Source: Blasia pusilla
Taxonomy: Eukaryota > Marchantiophyta > Marchantiopsida > Blasiales
Direction of reading: 5' to 3'
Length of the DNA stretch: 64,000 bases
NCBI GenBank assembly: GCA_050084515.1
Contig: CM114273.1
Coordinates: 38,192,001 to 38,256,000 of the forward strand
A model generated the notes under the pieces. It saw only the letters and a list, made by a program, of their open reading frames with translations, did no database searches and was not told the DNA's origin. Shown here in pieces: positions 41,161 to 51,090 of the stretch; position 1 is the first letter of the stretch, and each line of letters starts with the position of its first letter. The position numbers and the translations under genes were made by a program.

Positions 41161-41809
41161 AGTTAGCAATTGAAAAAGTTCTCTAGCCGACTTCTTTAGT
41201 TGCTGACATTGTTTTGAACGTGCTTATTTACTAATGGACCACTCCTACGTGTACTGCTTTGTTCGGCCCGAGCACAATTTCCAGGTGTTCAAGATCCAGG
41301 ATCCTGTGGATCCATGCTCAGATGGGTATAGTTTAGATAGTTTGTACAATTCCCCCCCGGGAATTTACATGCAAGACGGTACCCCACTTCTGGGAGGAAG
41401 GGAAAAATCGCCAGCCGTGATGCAAACGCTCATAGAGCTCTGCTCAAGGCCCAGTGACTTGGTGTTCGACTTAGTGGGACTTTCAGGGGCAAGTATCAAA
41501 GGCGCCTGGCAGAGTGGCAGGAACATTCTCTGCCTCGAGGAAGGCAGAAGCGTTTGACCTTTGCAAGGAGGCAAAGGCGAATCTGAAAAGGCTCGTTGGG
41601 GCGTACAACTCTCCACCGAAGCCGAGAGCTCCGGTTCCAGACCCACCATTGGTTGTGACTCCATCGTCACTTCCAACGATTCTGAAAATCCGGAGGGCAA
41701 GGTCGAAAGTAATTTTGCAAGAGCTCTCAGACGATGACGAGTGAGTTCAAAGAACTCAACGACCCAGCTTGACTACAGCGTTTGGAGTAGGGAGTTTTTT
41801 GATGATGAG

Positions 41810-43000
41810 GCAAAAGATTTCATAGAATAGATCAAATGTACAGTTCCGAGCTTTTTTCGGATGATATAAAGGAGATGATTTTTTCGAACGATGGTGGTGC
41901 TTGTAAAAGTTTGCTGAACATTTTTTATGGATTTTCGAATGTGATCGCCTATGTACTCCGCGGACTTCTATTTTGCAACCCGTCGGATTTCTCTTGCTTG
42001 CAACTTTTAACTTTTTGACCACAGCACCTTTTTACCACTTCCAGGCAACCTGTCGGATTCCGACAGGTTTCCTGATCGGACTCTTTCCCTGTTGGTCCAA
42101 CTTAAGAGGCAATCTGGCGGGCTTCTTCCCTTGGCACCTTCCCCTCAACTCGTAAAGGTAGGCGTAGGCTTCTTTTCTTCTCTCAGACGTGTTGGATTCC
42201 TACTACCTATGCGATTGCCATCATGGTATTACCAAGGACGGAGCACATATTGATACTGGATGGGTGTCACGTTGCAGAGCGTACAAGGTATACTGCCGAG
42301 GAAGGCGGTGGGACTCAAATCAGGTTACATGGGACCGTTATGGCGTACCTAGGGGGGCAAGGCTCTCGAATTCGCCAACATTTTCGATCCCCGTCTACAA
42401 TCGGCCAGAGGAGCCACTTGTATCCCAGGACATTCCTTTTGTATTGTCACCGAGGAGAGTTAGGAGTAAATTTGTAAATGACGAGGCTGAAGAAATCATA
42501 GACTAGGTCAAATGTACATTTCCGAGGTTCCTTCGGAGGTAATAAAGGACGAGATTTTTTCAACCCACAATGGTGTTTGTAAAATTTTGCTGGAATATTT
42601 TGTTGGACTAGTGGATTGTGTTCTTTTAGCTACTCAAAATTACATTTTTGCAACCCGTATGATACCGACGGGTTGCAACTTTTTGCTTTTTTCCCACTGC
42701 ATCTTTTTAACCATTTCCAGGCAAGCTGTCGGATTCCGACAAGTTGACTGCTTGAGTGATCGGACTCTTTCCCTATGAGACCAACTTCTGACGCATTGTG
42801 GCGGGCTTCTTAACTTTTGGCTCGTTCCCCTACATTCGTCAAACCAGTTGTAGGCTTCTTTTCTTGTCTAAGATGTGCAGGATTCCTACTACCTGTCATA
42901 TTGCCATTTCGAATTCCCAACCTGTTAGATTGTCGTGGGTGCAAGGTGGAAGAAAATCACTTCTAAAAATCTTTCCTTTCTTATGGTGAGCTTTCTTACG
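41810..43000 (+). repeat. Tandem duplication (~680 bp unit) of the gene's 3' region
   Basis: TCAAATGTAC and its surroundings at 41832 recur at 42508, and GGATTCCTACTACCT at 42194 recurs at 42880, giving offsets of 676 and 686 bp. An open segment in the first unit (42189-42506) ends RRVRSKFVNDEAEEIID and parallels the true gene end (RRARSKVILQELSDDDE). The last exon and its downstream flank were therefore duplicated in tandem, with later divergence. Confidence 0.75.
42189..42506 (+). pseudogene. Possible duplicated C-terminal exon of the methyltransferase gene
   Basis: 105 codons following an acceptor-like CTCTCAG at 42179-42185. The C-terminal tail (PFVLSPRRVRSKF..DEAEEIID then TAG) resembles the end of exon D, but the N-terminal half (YYLCDCHHGITKDGAHIDTGW) has no match elsewhere in the window apart from the partial repeat at 42880. 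The function of this piece is unknown. Confidence 0.45.
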
Positions 43001-43092
43001 GGTTGGGAGGGATGCAGCTTCTCGGTTTCTCAGCTTTAGGATCTGAATGAAGGGACATCAATTCCTCTTTACTCCAGACATCTAACAATCTT

Positions 43093-43299
43093 TTGGTTCA
43101 ATTATCCTCTCATGTGTTCACATTTCACAAAGTTGGTCTTGAGCAGACACCATTCATAACCAGAGAAAGTTGGTTATGGGGCAATTCAGGGGAGGCCATG
43201 ATGCAGGCAACAATCCCTGCAAAAAGAGAGGTTGGCATCCGGGTGGTCCTCCAACAAAAATACCCATGGGCACTGCTTTTTGTAGACCGAGACAGGTAA
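43093..43299 (+). other. Small open segment near the transposon right end
   Basis: 68 codons ending KYPWALLFVDRDR, followed directly by a donor-like GTAATG. Its last bases (GTAGACCGAGACAG) are conserved in the second copy at about 61800-61813, so it may be a real last exon. No family recognised. Confidence 0.3.
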
Positions 43300-43592
43300 T
43301 GTTAAGAAACTTAGGCTCACATGGAGAGTGATGGAAAAAAGTTTGTAGTGGTCTTATGATGTCTACTTTTTTTTCGCCCCCAGGAAGAAGGAGGTTTTTT
43401 CCGGGCCAAATGTGGACCACTACCTACTCTCTTCTAAAGATTTCCTGAATTTGAAAGCAAACAAAAATTTCAAATATGTCAAAAAGTTTTGAAGAGAGGA
43501 GGCGGATTTGGCCCTTTTTTTTTAAGAGAGACTCTCCTCTCTTCCTCTCTTCCTCTCCTCTCTTACTCTCTCATGCCAGAATACCAGCCCCC

Positions 43593-43604
43593 GGAGGAGA
43601 GCGA
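43593..43604. repeat. Right target-site duplication of the nested transposon
   Basis: GGAGGAGAGCGA, exact copy of 30911-30922. The gypsy frame resumes here as GGERRRVHRFLRGHVNC. Confidence 0.85.
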
Positions 43605-46484
43605 CGGCGAGTTCATAGGTTTCTGAGAGGGCATGTCAATTGTTTTGCCTTTAGTATGAGAGACTTGGGTACGTTGAAGGGTCCCAGGATACGGATTGAG
43701 TTGGCTAGTGATATGCCGATCTGTCGTCGACCCTACAGGTATTCTGATATGGAGCGAGCCTTGATTTAGAGCAGGAGTCAGGACTTGTTGGAGGCAGGAC
43801 TTGTGGAGTTATCACATGGAGAGTATGTATCTGCCATAGTCATGTCGGCGAAGAAGGATATGTATGGCAATTGGACGGATAGGCGGATGTGTGGAGATTA
43901 CCGTCCTATCAACCGACAAACGAGGTCAGATCGGTAAGCCATGCCTACTCCTGAGGAGATCTTTGATGCGGTAGGGCATCCAAAGATCTTCAGTACTTTA
44001 GATCTCTGTGTTGGCTATCATCAGCTTCCTATCAGGTTGGAGGACAGGGAGAAGACAGCATTCTAGGGGATAGATCGGTTCGGGAGAGATTGCTTGTATC
44101 AGTCGCGGTTCTTACCATTTGGGTTGAAGAACGTGCCTACAGAGTTTCAGAGAGTGATGGATAAGATTCTGGCTGGCTTGGATTTTGTACGATGTTACAT
44201 AGATGATATTCTTATCTTCAGTTCCACGGTTGAGGAGCATGAGCGACACTTGGAGGAGGTGTTTTGGCGATTGTAGTTACATGGAGTGAAGTTACATCCA
44301 GGCAAGTGCAGATTCTTTCAGGAGTAGATTGAGTACTTGGGACACACCATATACCCGAGTGGGTTAGGCGTTCAGCAGACAAAGGTAGAGGCTATTGCGC
44401 AGATTCCACGCCCTACATATGTGAGTCGAGTCCGAGCATTTCTTGGACTGGCGAACTTCTATCGACGGTATGTCAAGGGTTTTAGTGCGATCGCAAAGTC
44501 TTTGACCTTGTTGACGAGACTTGATCAGGTTTGGTTGTGGGGAGATTATCAGGAGCGAGCAATTCAAGAGCTCAAGGAAAGGTTGACGTCCTCACCCATT
44601 TTACAAAGACCGGTTAGGGGTCGCCCATTCCAGTTACATACGGATTGGAGTATGTTGGGTCTAGGAGCAGTGCTTACTCAGAGGGATGACGAGGAGAGGG
44701 AGTTCGTTGTGGCTTACGCGAGCCGATCGAACAACATTGCAGAGGCAAAGTACAGCTCCTACGAGGGAGAGTGCTTGGCTGCATTGTGGGCCATGGCACA
44801 TTTCAGGTGCTATTTATTCGGCAACCCTTTCGCACTTATCACTGATCATCAGCCGTTGAGGTGGTTGATGGGGTCCAACAAGCTTACAGGAAAGCTTGCC
44901 AAGTGGGCTCTATTACTACACTAGTATGATTTTGAGGTGGTTCATAGGCCAGGTCGGCTGAACCAAGATGCGGATGGGTTGAGTCGTAACCCATGTCCGA
45001 GTCAGAGAGACGACACAGGACCTCGATGGCACGGAGAGAGTGATGAGGAGATGGTGCCCGGTTGGCATGCATCTGCCTATCTTTGTTGGTTGACTATGGC
45101 AGGTCAGGCACAGGTGATGACTCCAGTGGTGGGATTGGATGATGAGTCTTTGGATCTGGAGGTTAGTGAGGAGGCGTCAGGTGGTCGTGATATCCATGAC
45201 AACGTGGAGGTTGTGGAGTTCTTGCGCATTGGCGTCATTGCGATCCAGCTGGAGGCTAGGGAGCGGGATCGGATCCTACAGAGAGACAAGAGGTTCAGGT
45301 GGGAGGGGACTCACATTTTGCGGGTATGGGGAGATGGTAGGATACGAGTAGTACCTCATCCTTCCGAGCGAGGACGTGTAGTGCGACATGCCCATGAGGA
45401 GTTGGGACATTTCGGAGTAAAGCGTACTTACAACTTACTCCATGTTCAGTATTGGTGGCGCGGCATGCATAATGGGGTACAGCAGTTTGTGGCCAAATGT
45501 ATGGTATGTGACAGAGTGCGAGCATCCTTCAATGCTCCCACTTCGCAGTTACATCCTTTTCCAATTATAGGTTTAGGTTATCGGTGGAGTTTAGACTTTG
45601 CGGGACCTTTTCCATTGACGGGGCGTCATCATAGGTACGTGTTGGTCATGGTGGAGCATTTCTCCAAGTGGATAGAGTTGGTGGCACTACCAGACAAGGC
45701 GAGCGAGGGAACAACTTATGCATTTCTAGATTGTGTGTTTAGTCACTTTGGTGCATCGGCGGAGGTGTTGACTGACCAGGGTACCGAGTTCAGGGGAGAG
45801 TTTCAGGCCTTGTGTGATCAGGTGTTGATAGATCACCGCACCACGTCCAGAGATCATCCTGAGGCGGATGGATTGGCGGAGAGAGTGATACACACGGTGA
45901 AGAGAGGATTGCGCAAGTATGGCTTGCAGCGGGGACAATTGAGGGAGTGGGACCTACAGTTGCCATGGTTGGCTTTGGGTTATCGCTTTAGTCGGCAGGC
46001 ATTCTTGGCATCATTTTCACAGTACTTTTTGCTCTTTGGGAGAGAGCCAGATTTACCTGCAGCGATTCGACGTGACATGGCGGAGGTGTTTGATCTTGAT
46101 GATCCAGATGTGTGGGTACAAGCATGTTCTCAGAGGGCGGAGGTTTTTGGTAGAGTTATGCCTATGGCCTTTGAGAACTTAGCTATTGCTCACCATAGAG
46201 ATACATTGAGGTACGCAACCATTCGTGGAGGAGGTTATCGTCCAGAGATTAGGAGGTTTCATCATGGAGATTACGTGTATTTACAGCAAGCGGCACCCAC
46301 GACGCTAGATGTCACTGCAGGGCGCACGATCCTACGTGTGCGCGAGGTATTACCGACCGGAGTCCTCATGTTGGAGGGACGGGATGGTATGGTTTGGAAG
46401 GATCATGTGCGCAATTGTGCGCCATGTCATCTTTCGAACGTAGATGGGACGGTGGATTCGAGCTTGGCAGTGATACCTGCAGAC

Positions 46485-46628
46485 TTAAGGTGTATGTTGT
46501 GCGGATCTGCGAGGGGTACAGCCACCATGTTGATATATGATGGTTGTTCTCGAGGGTGGCATATGTCATGTCTGACCCCCCCTCTTGATGTGGTTCCCAC
46601 GGGACGATGGATGTGTCCGAGATGTATA
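46485..46628 (+). other. PHD finger at the C-terminus of the gypsy integrase
   Basis: The last 48 residues read C-x2-C, then YDGC-SRGWH-x2-C, LTPPLDVVPTGRW, M-C-x2-C. This is the PHD pattern C4-H-C3 with the typical WHxxCLTPPL..VP.G.W.CP.C signature. The third zinc ligand (Cys in LCDGC of typical fingers) is Tyr here, one G-to-A change from TGT. PHD fingers bind histone H3 tails, so it could steer integration to certain chromatin (inference). Confidence 0.85.
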
Positions 46629-46847
46629 TAGGGTAGTAGGTCATGTCAGAGAGATGTGATATTTTTTATCTGGAGTTGGGAGGATCCAACTGCCAGCTAG
46701 GGGGGCGGTTGTGTGATCTCCATGTATATGTATGAGTTGATTTTTTTACATGTGTAGATCGACCCGTGTGTGGGAAAGATTGGTGTTTTGTGGTGTAGAT
46801 GTGACCAGCGATGTATGTTGTGTAGCGATATGTATGCGCACGACGGC

Positions 46848-47330
46848 TGTCACATCTGAGTAGCCGATAGGCCGAGATCTATCGTGGATAGGGCGTAGGA
46901 GCCAACAGACTATCTTGAGTGTAACTTTGTCCCACGGTATCGGATGAGGTTGAAGATAGGTCCATTGTGTCAGGAACGTCGTTTCTGACAACTTTCATGT
47001 TGAGGTCTTTCACATTCGGTTGACTTGTTGAACAGGTCACCCGCCCCTAATAACCTGTGCGCGTAGGTTATCAAGGAGATGGCTATTTTTAGGGGAAGAG
47101 CCTTTTGGCTCTTCCCAACCCTATGTAAGAGAGGAAGATGGTTTTCCTAAGCCATCTTTATCATGTTGGGCCGTTGGAGCATCTCCCTTGTATGTGTGTG
47201 AGATAGGACTAGGGTGCTAGCGTCCGGATTCCTTGATAGCATAGGGTGGACGAGGCTCGATATATCGATGTAGATTGAGGAGTGGAGTTTTAGGCCGGGT
47301 GTGTCGTTTCTACTATTTTTCATTTTTGTT
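46848..47330 (+). repeat. 3' LTR of the large gypsy element
   Basis: Begins TGTCACATCTGAGTAGCC and aligns with 25640-26126. The stretch before it (46704-46847, TTGTGTGATCTCCATG...CGACGGC), which follows the purine run AGGGGGGCGG, is repeated after the LTR at 47331-47465. The true LTR may therefore start at about 46705 and be some 625 bp long; the 5' copy lacks that part. Confidence 0.75.
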
Positions 47331-47620
47331 GTGTGATCTTCATGTATATGTATGAGTTGATTTTTGTACATGTGTGGATCGATCCATTTGTGAGAAAGAT
47401 CGGTGTTGTGTGATATAGATGTTACCAACGATGAATATTGTGTAGCGATATGTATACACACGACAAAGTGTTTTAAATTATAAGAACATTCTCCCATAAT
47501 AAATATAGATTACAAAAATTCGTGTGATCATAAATATAAATTATATAATAATATATACATTAAAAAATTTAAAAAATTATAATATTTAAATTGAAATCTT
47601 AATAAAAGAAATTTTTTTAA
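47331..47620 (+). repeat. LTR-start duplicate and AT-rich tail
   Basis: 47331-47465 is a diverged copy of 46704-46847 (GTGTGATCTTCATGTATATG...). 47484-47620 matches 25327-25470 upstream of the element. This resembles the relic block at 24920-25470 and shows that LTR-derived sequence flanks both sides. Confidence 0.7.
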
Positions 47621-49699
47621 AAGAAAATCTTCCCCCTATATCACGTGCTCTTTACTACTTGCACCGTTCACCTTTACTATTGGGCGCCCACTTTATGTCT
47701 CCACGTGTAAGCATCCACATGGTCATCATTTAATCCCCATAGCATCTGCCTATGTTTCGAAAAGTAACTCAACCATGTAGTGATCATACGTAACATGAAA
47801 CCGGCGTGGTACGCATATAGTTGAAGTATGCTCTTGTAGCCCCGCGGCCGGAGGATCTTACTCCGGTGATTTTCACGTTTGAAACTACCTTACTCTTCTG
47901 CGCGAGTCATGGACGGCCTTCGCTGGTAGGTACAGGTCTGAGGAGCGTGGATGACCCCACAAAGGAATTTCCCATTGGACTCCGTGTTGTTTCCTCCGCG
48001 TTGCGCACTGGTGATTGCGTCGAGATGGCCTGTTTCAAGTAAGTGTCCCACCGATCCCTCGTGTGTTTGGTTGGTGAAAATACTCAAGTCTTTGGTGGAG
48101 GCTGTGATCACTTGCAGTAAAGTTCGCCATATTTGCGATCGTTTTCTGCAGAGGCGATCTGGACGGACTTGTTGTAGGATTATCAAATTGATTCGGAAGA
48201 GACTGAAATGATCTAGCGCTTGGGAAGATTTGGAGTGGGAGGAAGACAACTCGAGGGCTTGAGATATATTTCTCTTGCTCAAGTGTAGGAGACAGATGAT
48301 TGTGACCTGATCTGTGCGGGCTGGAAATACTGTGCGGGGCAAATGGAGCTGTTAAAGGTCCCAAGCATTTGTAGGAGATGACATTCTTCTCAATTGCTAG
48401 CCTGGAAATTTACCTCTGGATCTGAGAACCGGAATGTGCGGATCGCATACGACGCAGGTGCTTCTCCTCACTTGCACGTCCTTTCCATGTCCTTCGCTGT
48501 CGGCCCTGTCGACGTGGGTAAAGCAGGAGGTGAAAAACAAGGAGACAGCCTTTAACGACAAAGTTCCTGTGTCAGACCTACCAGCAAGAAGTTCCGTGGA
48601 AAGTGGAGATGCGGAAGCGGCCCGCGGGCAGTCCACAGGAAGAAAGTGACATACGGCAAGAAAAATAGCTACTCGGACACGTAGAATTCGAAAGAGACGA
48701 ATTACCTTACAGGCAATCGTGAAGACGAGAACGACTGAAGAAGAGTTAGGGGCGCGGTACCGGGACGACAAGAGGCAGGATCTCACACTAATACGAATGG
48801 GAAATACAGACTGATGCCAAACGCTTTGGGGTCACTGAAGGATAGAAGTGGATGGTAAAGGAACTTTCCGGAAGAAGATTGACTGAAGAAAAAACACCTC
48901 CGGTAACCTTAAACACACCCTCAGCTTCAAGCGCGTTAATGCTTTTGCTCGTTTCAGCGAATCTACAGATTTTAGTGTGAGTGACTCATTGTGTCCAATT
49001 ATTTGTTATTGACTATGGATGCGACGATAGCCGACCTTCGATTCAGTGAGAACTTTGAGGATTCCGGATATGCATTCGACCCAAAAATTTGCGGGGAACG
49101 TGCGAAATCGCATGCTACACATTTCAGGGTGGGATTGCCTTTTGTAATAATTGGTGTAGCCAGTCGGTGAGAATTTTCCGGATGTTGCATTTTCCCGATC
49201 TGGAGTTCCGACTGCTTGTAAGATCGTTGTATCGATGATCACAGATGAAAGCGTTATCTACATTGGAGAACTTTGTTAGGATAAATGTGCAGACATCAAT
49301 TGACTCAAAACAACACATATAATGAAAGTGCAAACGTCTTAGCATACTGAGAAAGCTGACGAGTCGTCGACAGGAGCATAATTAGACAGGAATTAGACCC
49401 TAGTTCTAAATTCAAGGTATTTGGATTATCAAGCCAGTAAAGGTCTGGAGTCTGATGTCATGGCCCTAAGCGATTGCTTCCGTGTGAACAGGAACGGAAT
49501 ATGCGGTGACCAAAGCTTAATCTCGTGAATTTTGATTGGCAAGAGTAGCAGCGCTTCTCCGAGACGTCTGAATAAGCATTTGCCTTCCGTATGCTCGTGA
49601 TGCTGAGCTCCGAGTTAGAGAATCTGGAATCGAGTTGACGAAGGTAGCTTCGTCATTCTTCTGCAGCGTACCTGACAAACCTACTGAGTGTTTGCCGAA
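47621..49699. other. Intergenic / possible 5' UTR of the hydrolase gene
   Basis: No recognisable protein. An open segment at 47821-48042 ends at a strong donor-like sequence (CAAGTAAGTG) and could be an exon of unknown identity. The sequence just before 49700 should hold the promoter and 5' UTR of the alpha/beta-hydrolase gene; I see no clear TATA box. Confidence 0.4.
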
Positions 49700-51090
49700 A
49701 TGGTAGGTTGTTTAAGTTTTAGTCTTGTAAATTTCTTCAATCGGAGAACTCAAGCCTTTTACAGATCTTGCGGTTTGGAGGCAAGACTAGTAGATCTTGA
49801 CAATGGCACCTTAATGAGCTGCTGGATTCCCAAACGGAACAAAGCAAGAGCTACTGCTCCTATGTCGCAGAAGCCTCCTCTGGTTTTGCTCCATGCATTC
49901 GGGACCTCCGCTTTTGCTTGGAACTATCAGGTCGGGCCATTCTCCAAGCTCTTCGACCTTTACATTCCAGATCTGGTTTTCTTTGGAGATTCCACGACAA
50001 CAAACGAAGGGCGATCGGAAATCTTTCAGGCTGAGTGTGTCCAACAAGTTCTTCAGCAACTCAGTGTTCACAAATATAGCTTGATCGGAACAAGTTATGG
50101 CGGTTTTGTGGCTTACAGATTAGCGCATATGTATCCTGATTCGGTACACAGGCTCGTGATCTCCAGCTCCGGCGTGAATATGGATCCATCGTCGGATGAA
50201 GCTTTGGTGCAAAAATATAATCTCAAGAACATCAAGGACATTCTTCTGCCTACCTCAGTGGAATCATTTAGGATAGTAGCCAAACTAGGGTTTCATAAGC
50301 AGCTTCCGTTTCAAATTCCGAGATTTATTTGCCAAGATTATTTGGAGGTGAGCTAGACATTCCATTTTATCTCGTTTCTTTCTGGTGTACGAAAATGCGA
50401 AAAAGTCTCAACCGCTATTTTAGTAGGTGATGTTGCTTTGAGGCTAGATCTTCACGAGACCATTCTCCCTTGTGTGATTTCCTCTTGGAAGTTCAGAAAT
50501 CGACAGCGGTGTCATCTGAAGTGTAGATTTTGATTGTAGTAACACTTACTTGCGTGGTGATTGGTCAGGTTGTCACTAACAAAAATTTCAAAGAAAAAGC
50601 AGAGCTAGCCGATGGTCTGGTACTCGGCAAGTATGATTCGCCACCTTTGCCACCAGTGACTCAGGTATGCCCTACTGGAACTCTTTGCTAGTATTTCTGT
50701 CCTTTACTTTCGTCATTGGTCCATAGAGCTTTCTCGTCAACTTGCATTGATACGCATGAAACTTCGTGTTTAGGAAACGCTGATAATTTGGGGAGAATTT
50801 GACGAAGTCTTCGATATAAAATTGGCCTACGAACTCCAAAAGTGAGTGAAACTTTCACTTGCTCTATACGATGTTGTAACGAGTTGTGGAAACTTGTTCG
50901 ATGCCAAGCAACGTTGCATGTAGTCCAAGTTGGAGAGAATCTTACATGGTGTATATGTTTATTTAGGCATATCGGGGAGAAAGCACATCTGATTGTGATA
51001 AAGAACGCGGCCCATGTGCCTCAAGTCGAGAAAACTTCCGAATACAATAAGAAGGTCCTTGCCTTTCTGACGGAACGCACAGTTCAGTAG
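49700..51090 (+). CDS. Alpha/beta-hydrolase fold protein, 4 exons
   Basis: Exons 49700-50347, 50569-50664, 50774-50841 and 50967-51090 (TAG). All introns are GT-AG with matching phases; 936 nt give 311 aa, a usual length for plant single-domain hydrolases. The first ATG in frame is at 49700. Features are the beta3/oxyanion region LVLLHAFGTSAFAW, the nucleophile elbow GTSYGG (Ser in G-x-S-x-G), the cap region, LIIWGEFDEVFDIKLAYELQKHIGEKA with the acid Asp, and the catalytic His in NAAHVPQVEK. It resembles the plant family that includes At4g33180-like esterase/lipase-like proteins. Substrate unknown. No signal peptide is obvious; the N-terminus (NFFNRRTQAFYRSCGL) could associate with membranes. 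Confidence 0.88.

Larger units (their letters stand above)
36735..41744 (+). pseudogene. ParB-like domain + beta-class N4/N6-type DNA methyltransferase gene, intron-containing
   Basis: Inferred exons: A 36735-37220 (coiled-coil-like, Glu/Arg/Lys-rich; earlier coding up to about 36640 holds two TAGs), B 37311-37783, C 38648-40673, D about 41200-41744; phases agree at B/C. Exon B resembles the ParB/Srx fold: IPLCRLRTMEYVREIQSDEDI and IWDGNHRFMAW (DGNHR at 37632-37646). Exon C ends with a motif IV-like segment DLLIADLPSG (40392-40421) followed by PLSYDQI and YLSDRGCFLVL. Exon D has REKSPAVMQTLIELCSRP and DLVGLSGAS (41468-41494), the FxGxG AdoMet motif. Motif IV before motif I defines the beta class. 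Faults are TAG at 37320 and 38985, TAA at 39819, a frameshift near 41545, and DLPS in place of DPPY/F. ParB-methyltransferase fusions are familiar from phages and bacteria. Confidence 0.75.
30923..43592 (+). mobile_element. 12.67-kb TIR DNA transposon nested in gypsy pol, carrying a ParB/N4-N6-type methyltransferase gene
   Basis: Bounded by the 12-bp repeat GGAGGAGAGCGA. The ends carry purine-rich inverted repeats: GTAAGAGGAGAGGAAGAG at the left (from 30929) and its near reverse complement CTCTTCCTCTCCTCTCTTAC ending at 43568 on the right. Inside are a SWIM-finger transposase-like gene on the minus strand (35407-31336), a divergent gene with ParB-like and methyltransferase domains (36735-41744), and many short palindromes in introns and the divergent promoter. 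An 8-12 bp TSD with a SWIM-type transposase resembles Mutator-like elements, but the catalytic DDE domain was not recognised. A rearranged relative is at 57585-61815. The right end includes ATGCCAGAATACCAGCCCCC, conserved in that relative. Confidence 0.8.
43593..46631 (+). pseudogene. gypsy RT - RNase H - integrase - PHD, one frame interrupted by TAG/TAA
   Basis: A single frame from 43593 to 46631 without any indel, broken by TAG at 43767, 44064, 44274, 44325 and 44922 and one TAA at 43935. RT shows DYRPINRQT, STLDLCVGYHQLPI, FLPFGLKNVPTEFQRVMD and the catalytic YIDD at 44196-44207. RNase H has HTDWSMLGLGAVL, YEGECLAALWA and ITDHQPL. Integrase shows an HHCC site (H-x4-H, then C-x2-C CMVC), catalytic DFAGPFP, LTDQGTEFRGEF and DHPEADGLAERV (D-D-E intact). 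A basic C-terminal domain leads into a PHD finger. All catalytic residues of RT, RNase H and integrase survive, so apart from the stops the copy is well preserved. Confidence 0.9.
25640..47330 (+). mobile_element. Large Ty3-gypsy retrotransposon with C5-MTase and PHD finger, carrying a nested transposon
   Basis: LTRs at about 25640-26126 and 46848-47330 align over nearly their full length. Domain order is gag with two zinc knuckles (27067-28370), protease (DSG at 29130), C5 DNA methyltransferase domain (29819-30580), then after the nested insertion RT (YIDD at 44196), RNase H, integrase (HHCC, D-D-E) and a PHD finger (46485-46628). Removing 30923-43592 and one copy of the 12-bp repeat rejoins the pol frame exactly, leaving about 9 kb. 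Decay is mostly by TAG stops. RT before integrase defines Ty3-gypsy. TSDs were not found because both outer flanks contain LTR-derived repeats. Confidence 0.88.

Noticed and set aside
46485-46628. RING finger instead of PHD at the integrase end
   Set aside because: The WHxxCLTPPL..VP.G.W.CP.C pattern is PHD-specific, and the ligand order is C4HC3 with one Cys lost.
27498-46631. Alternative genetic code with UAG = Gln
   Set aside because: Host genes here show no in-frame TAG at Gln positions and use all three stops normally: TAG (hydrolase), TGA (nicalin), TAA (NSE1). The second transposon copy keeps CAG at two TAG sites, so mutation is the simpler reading.
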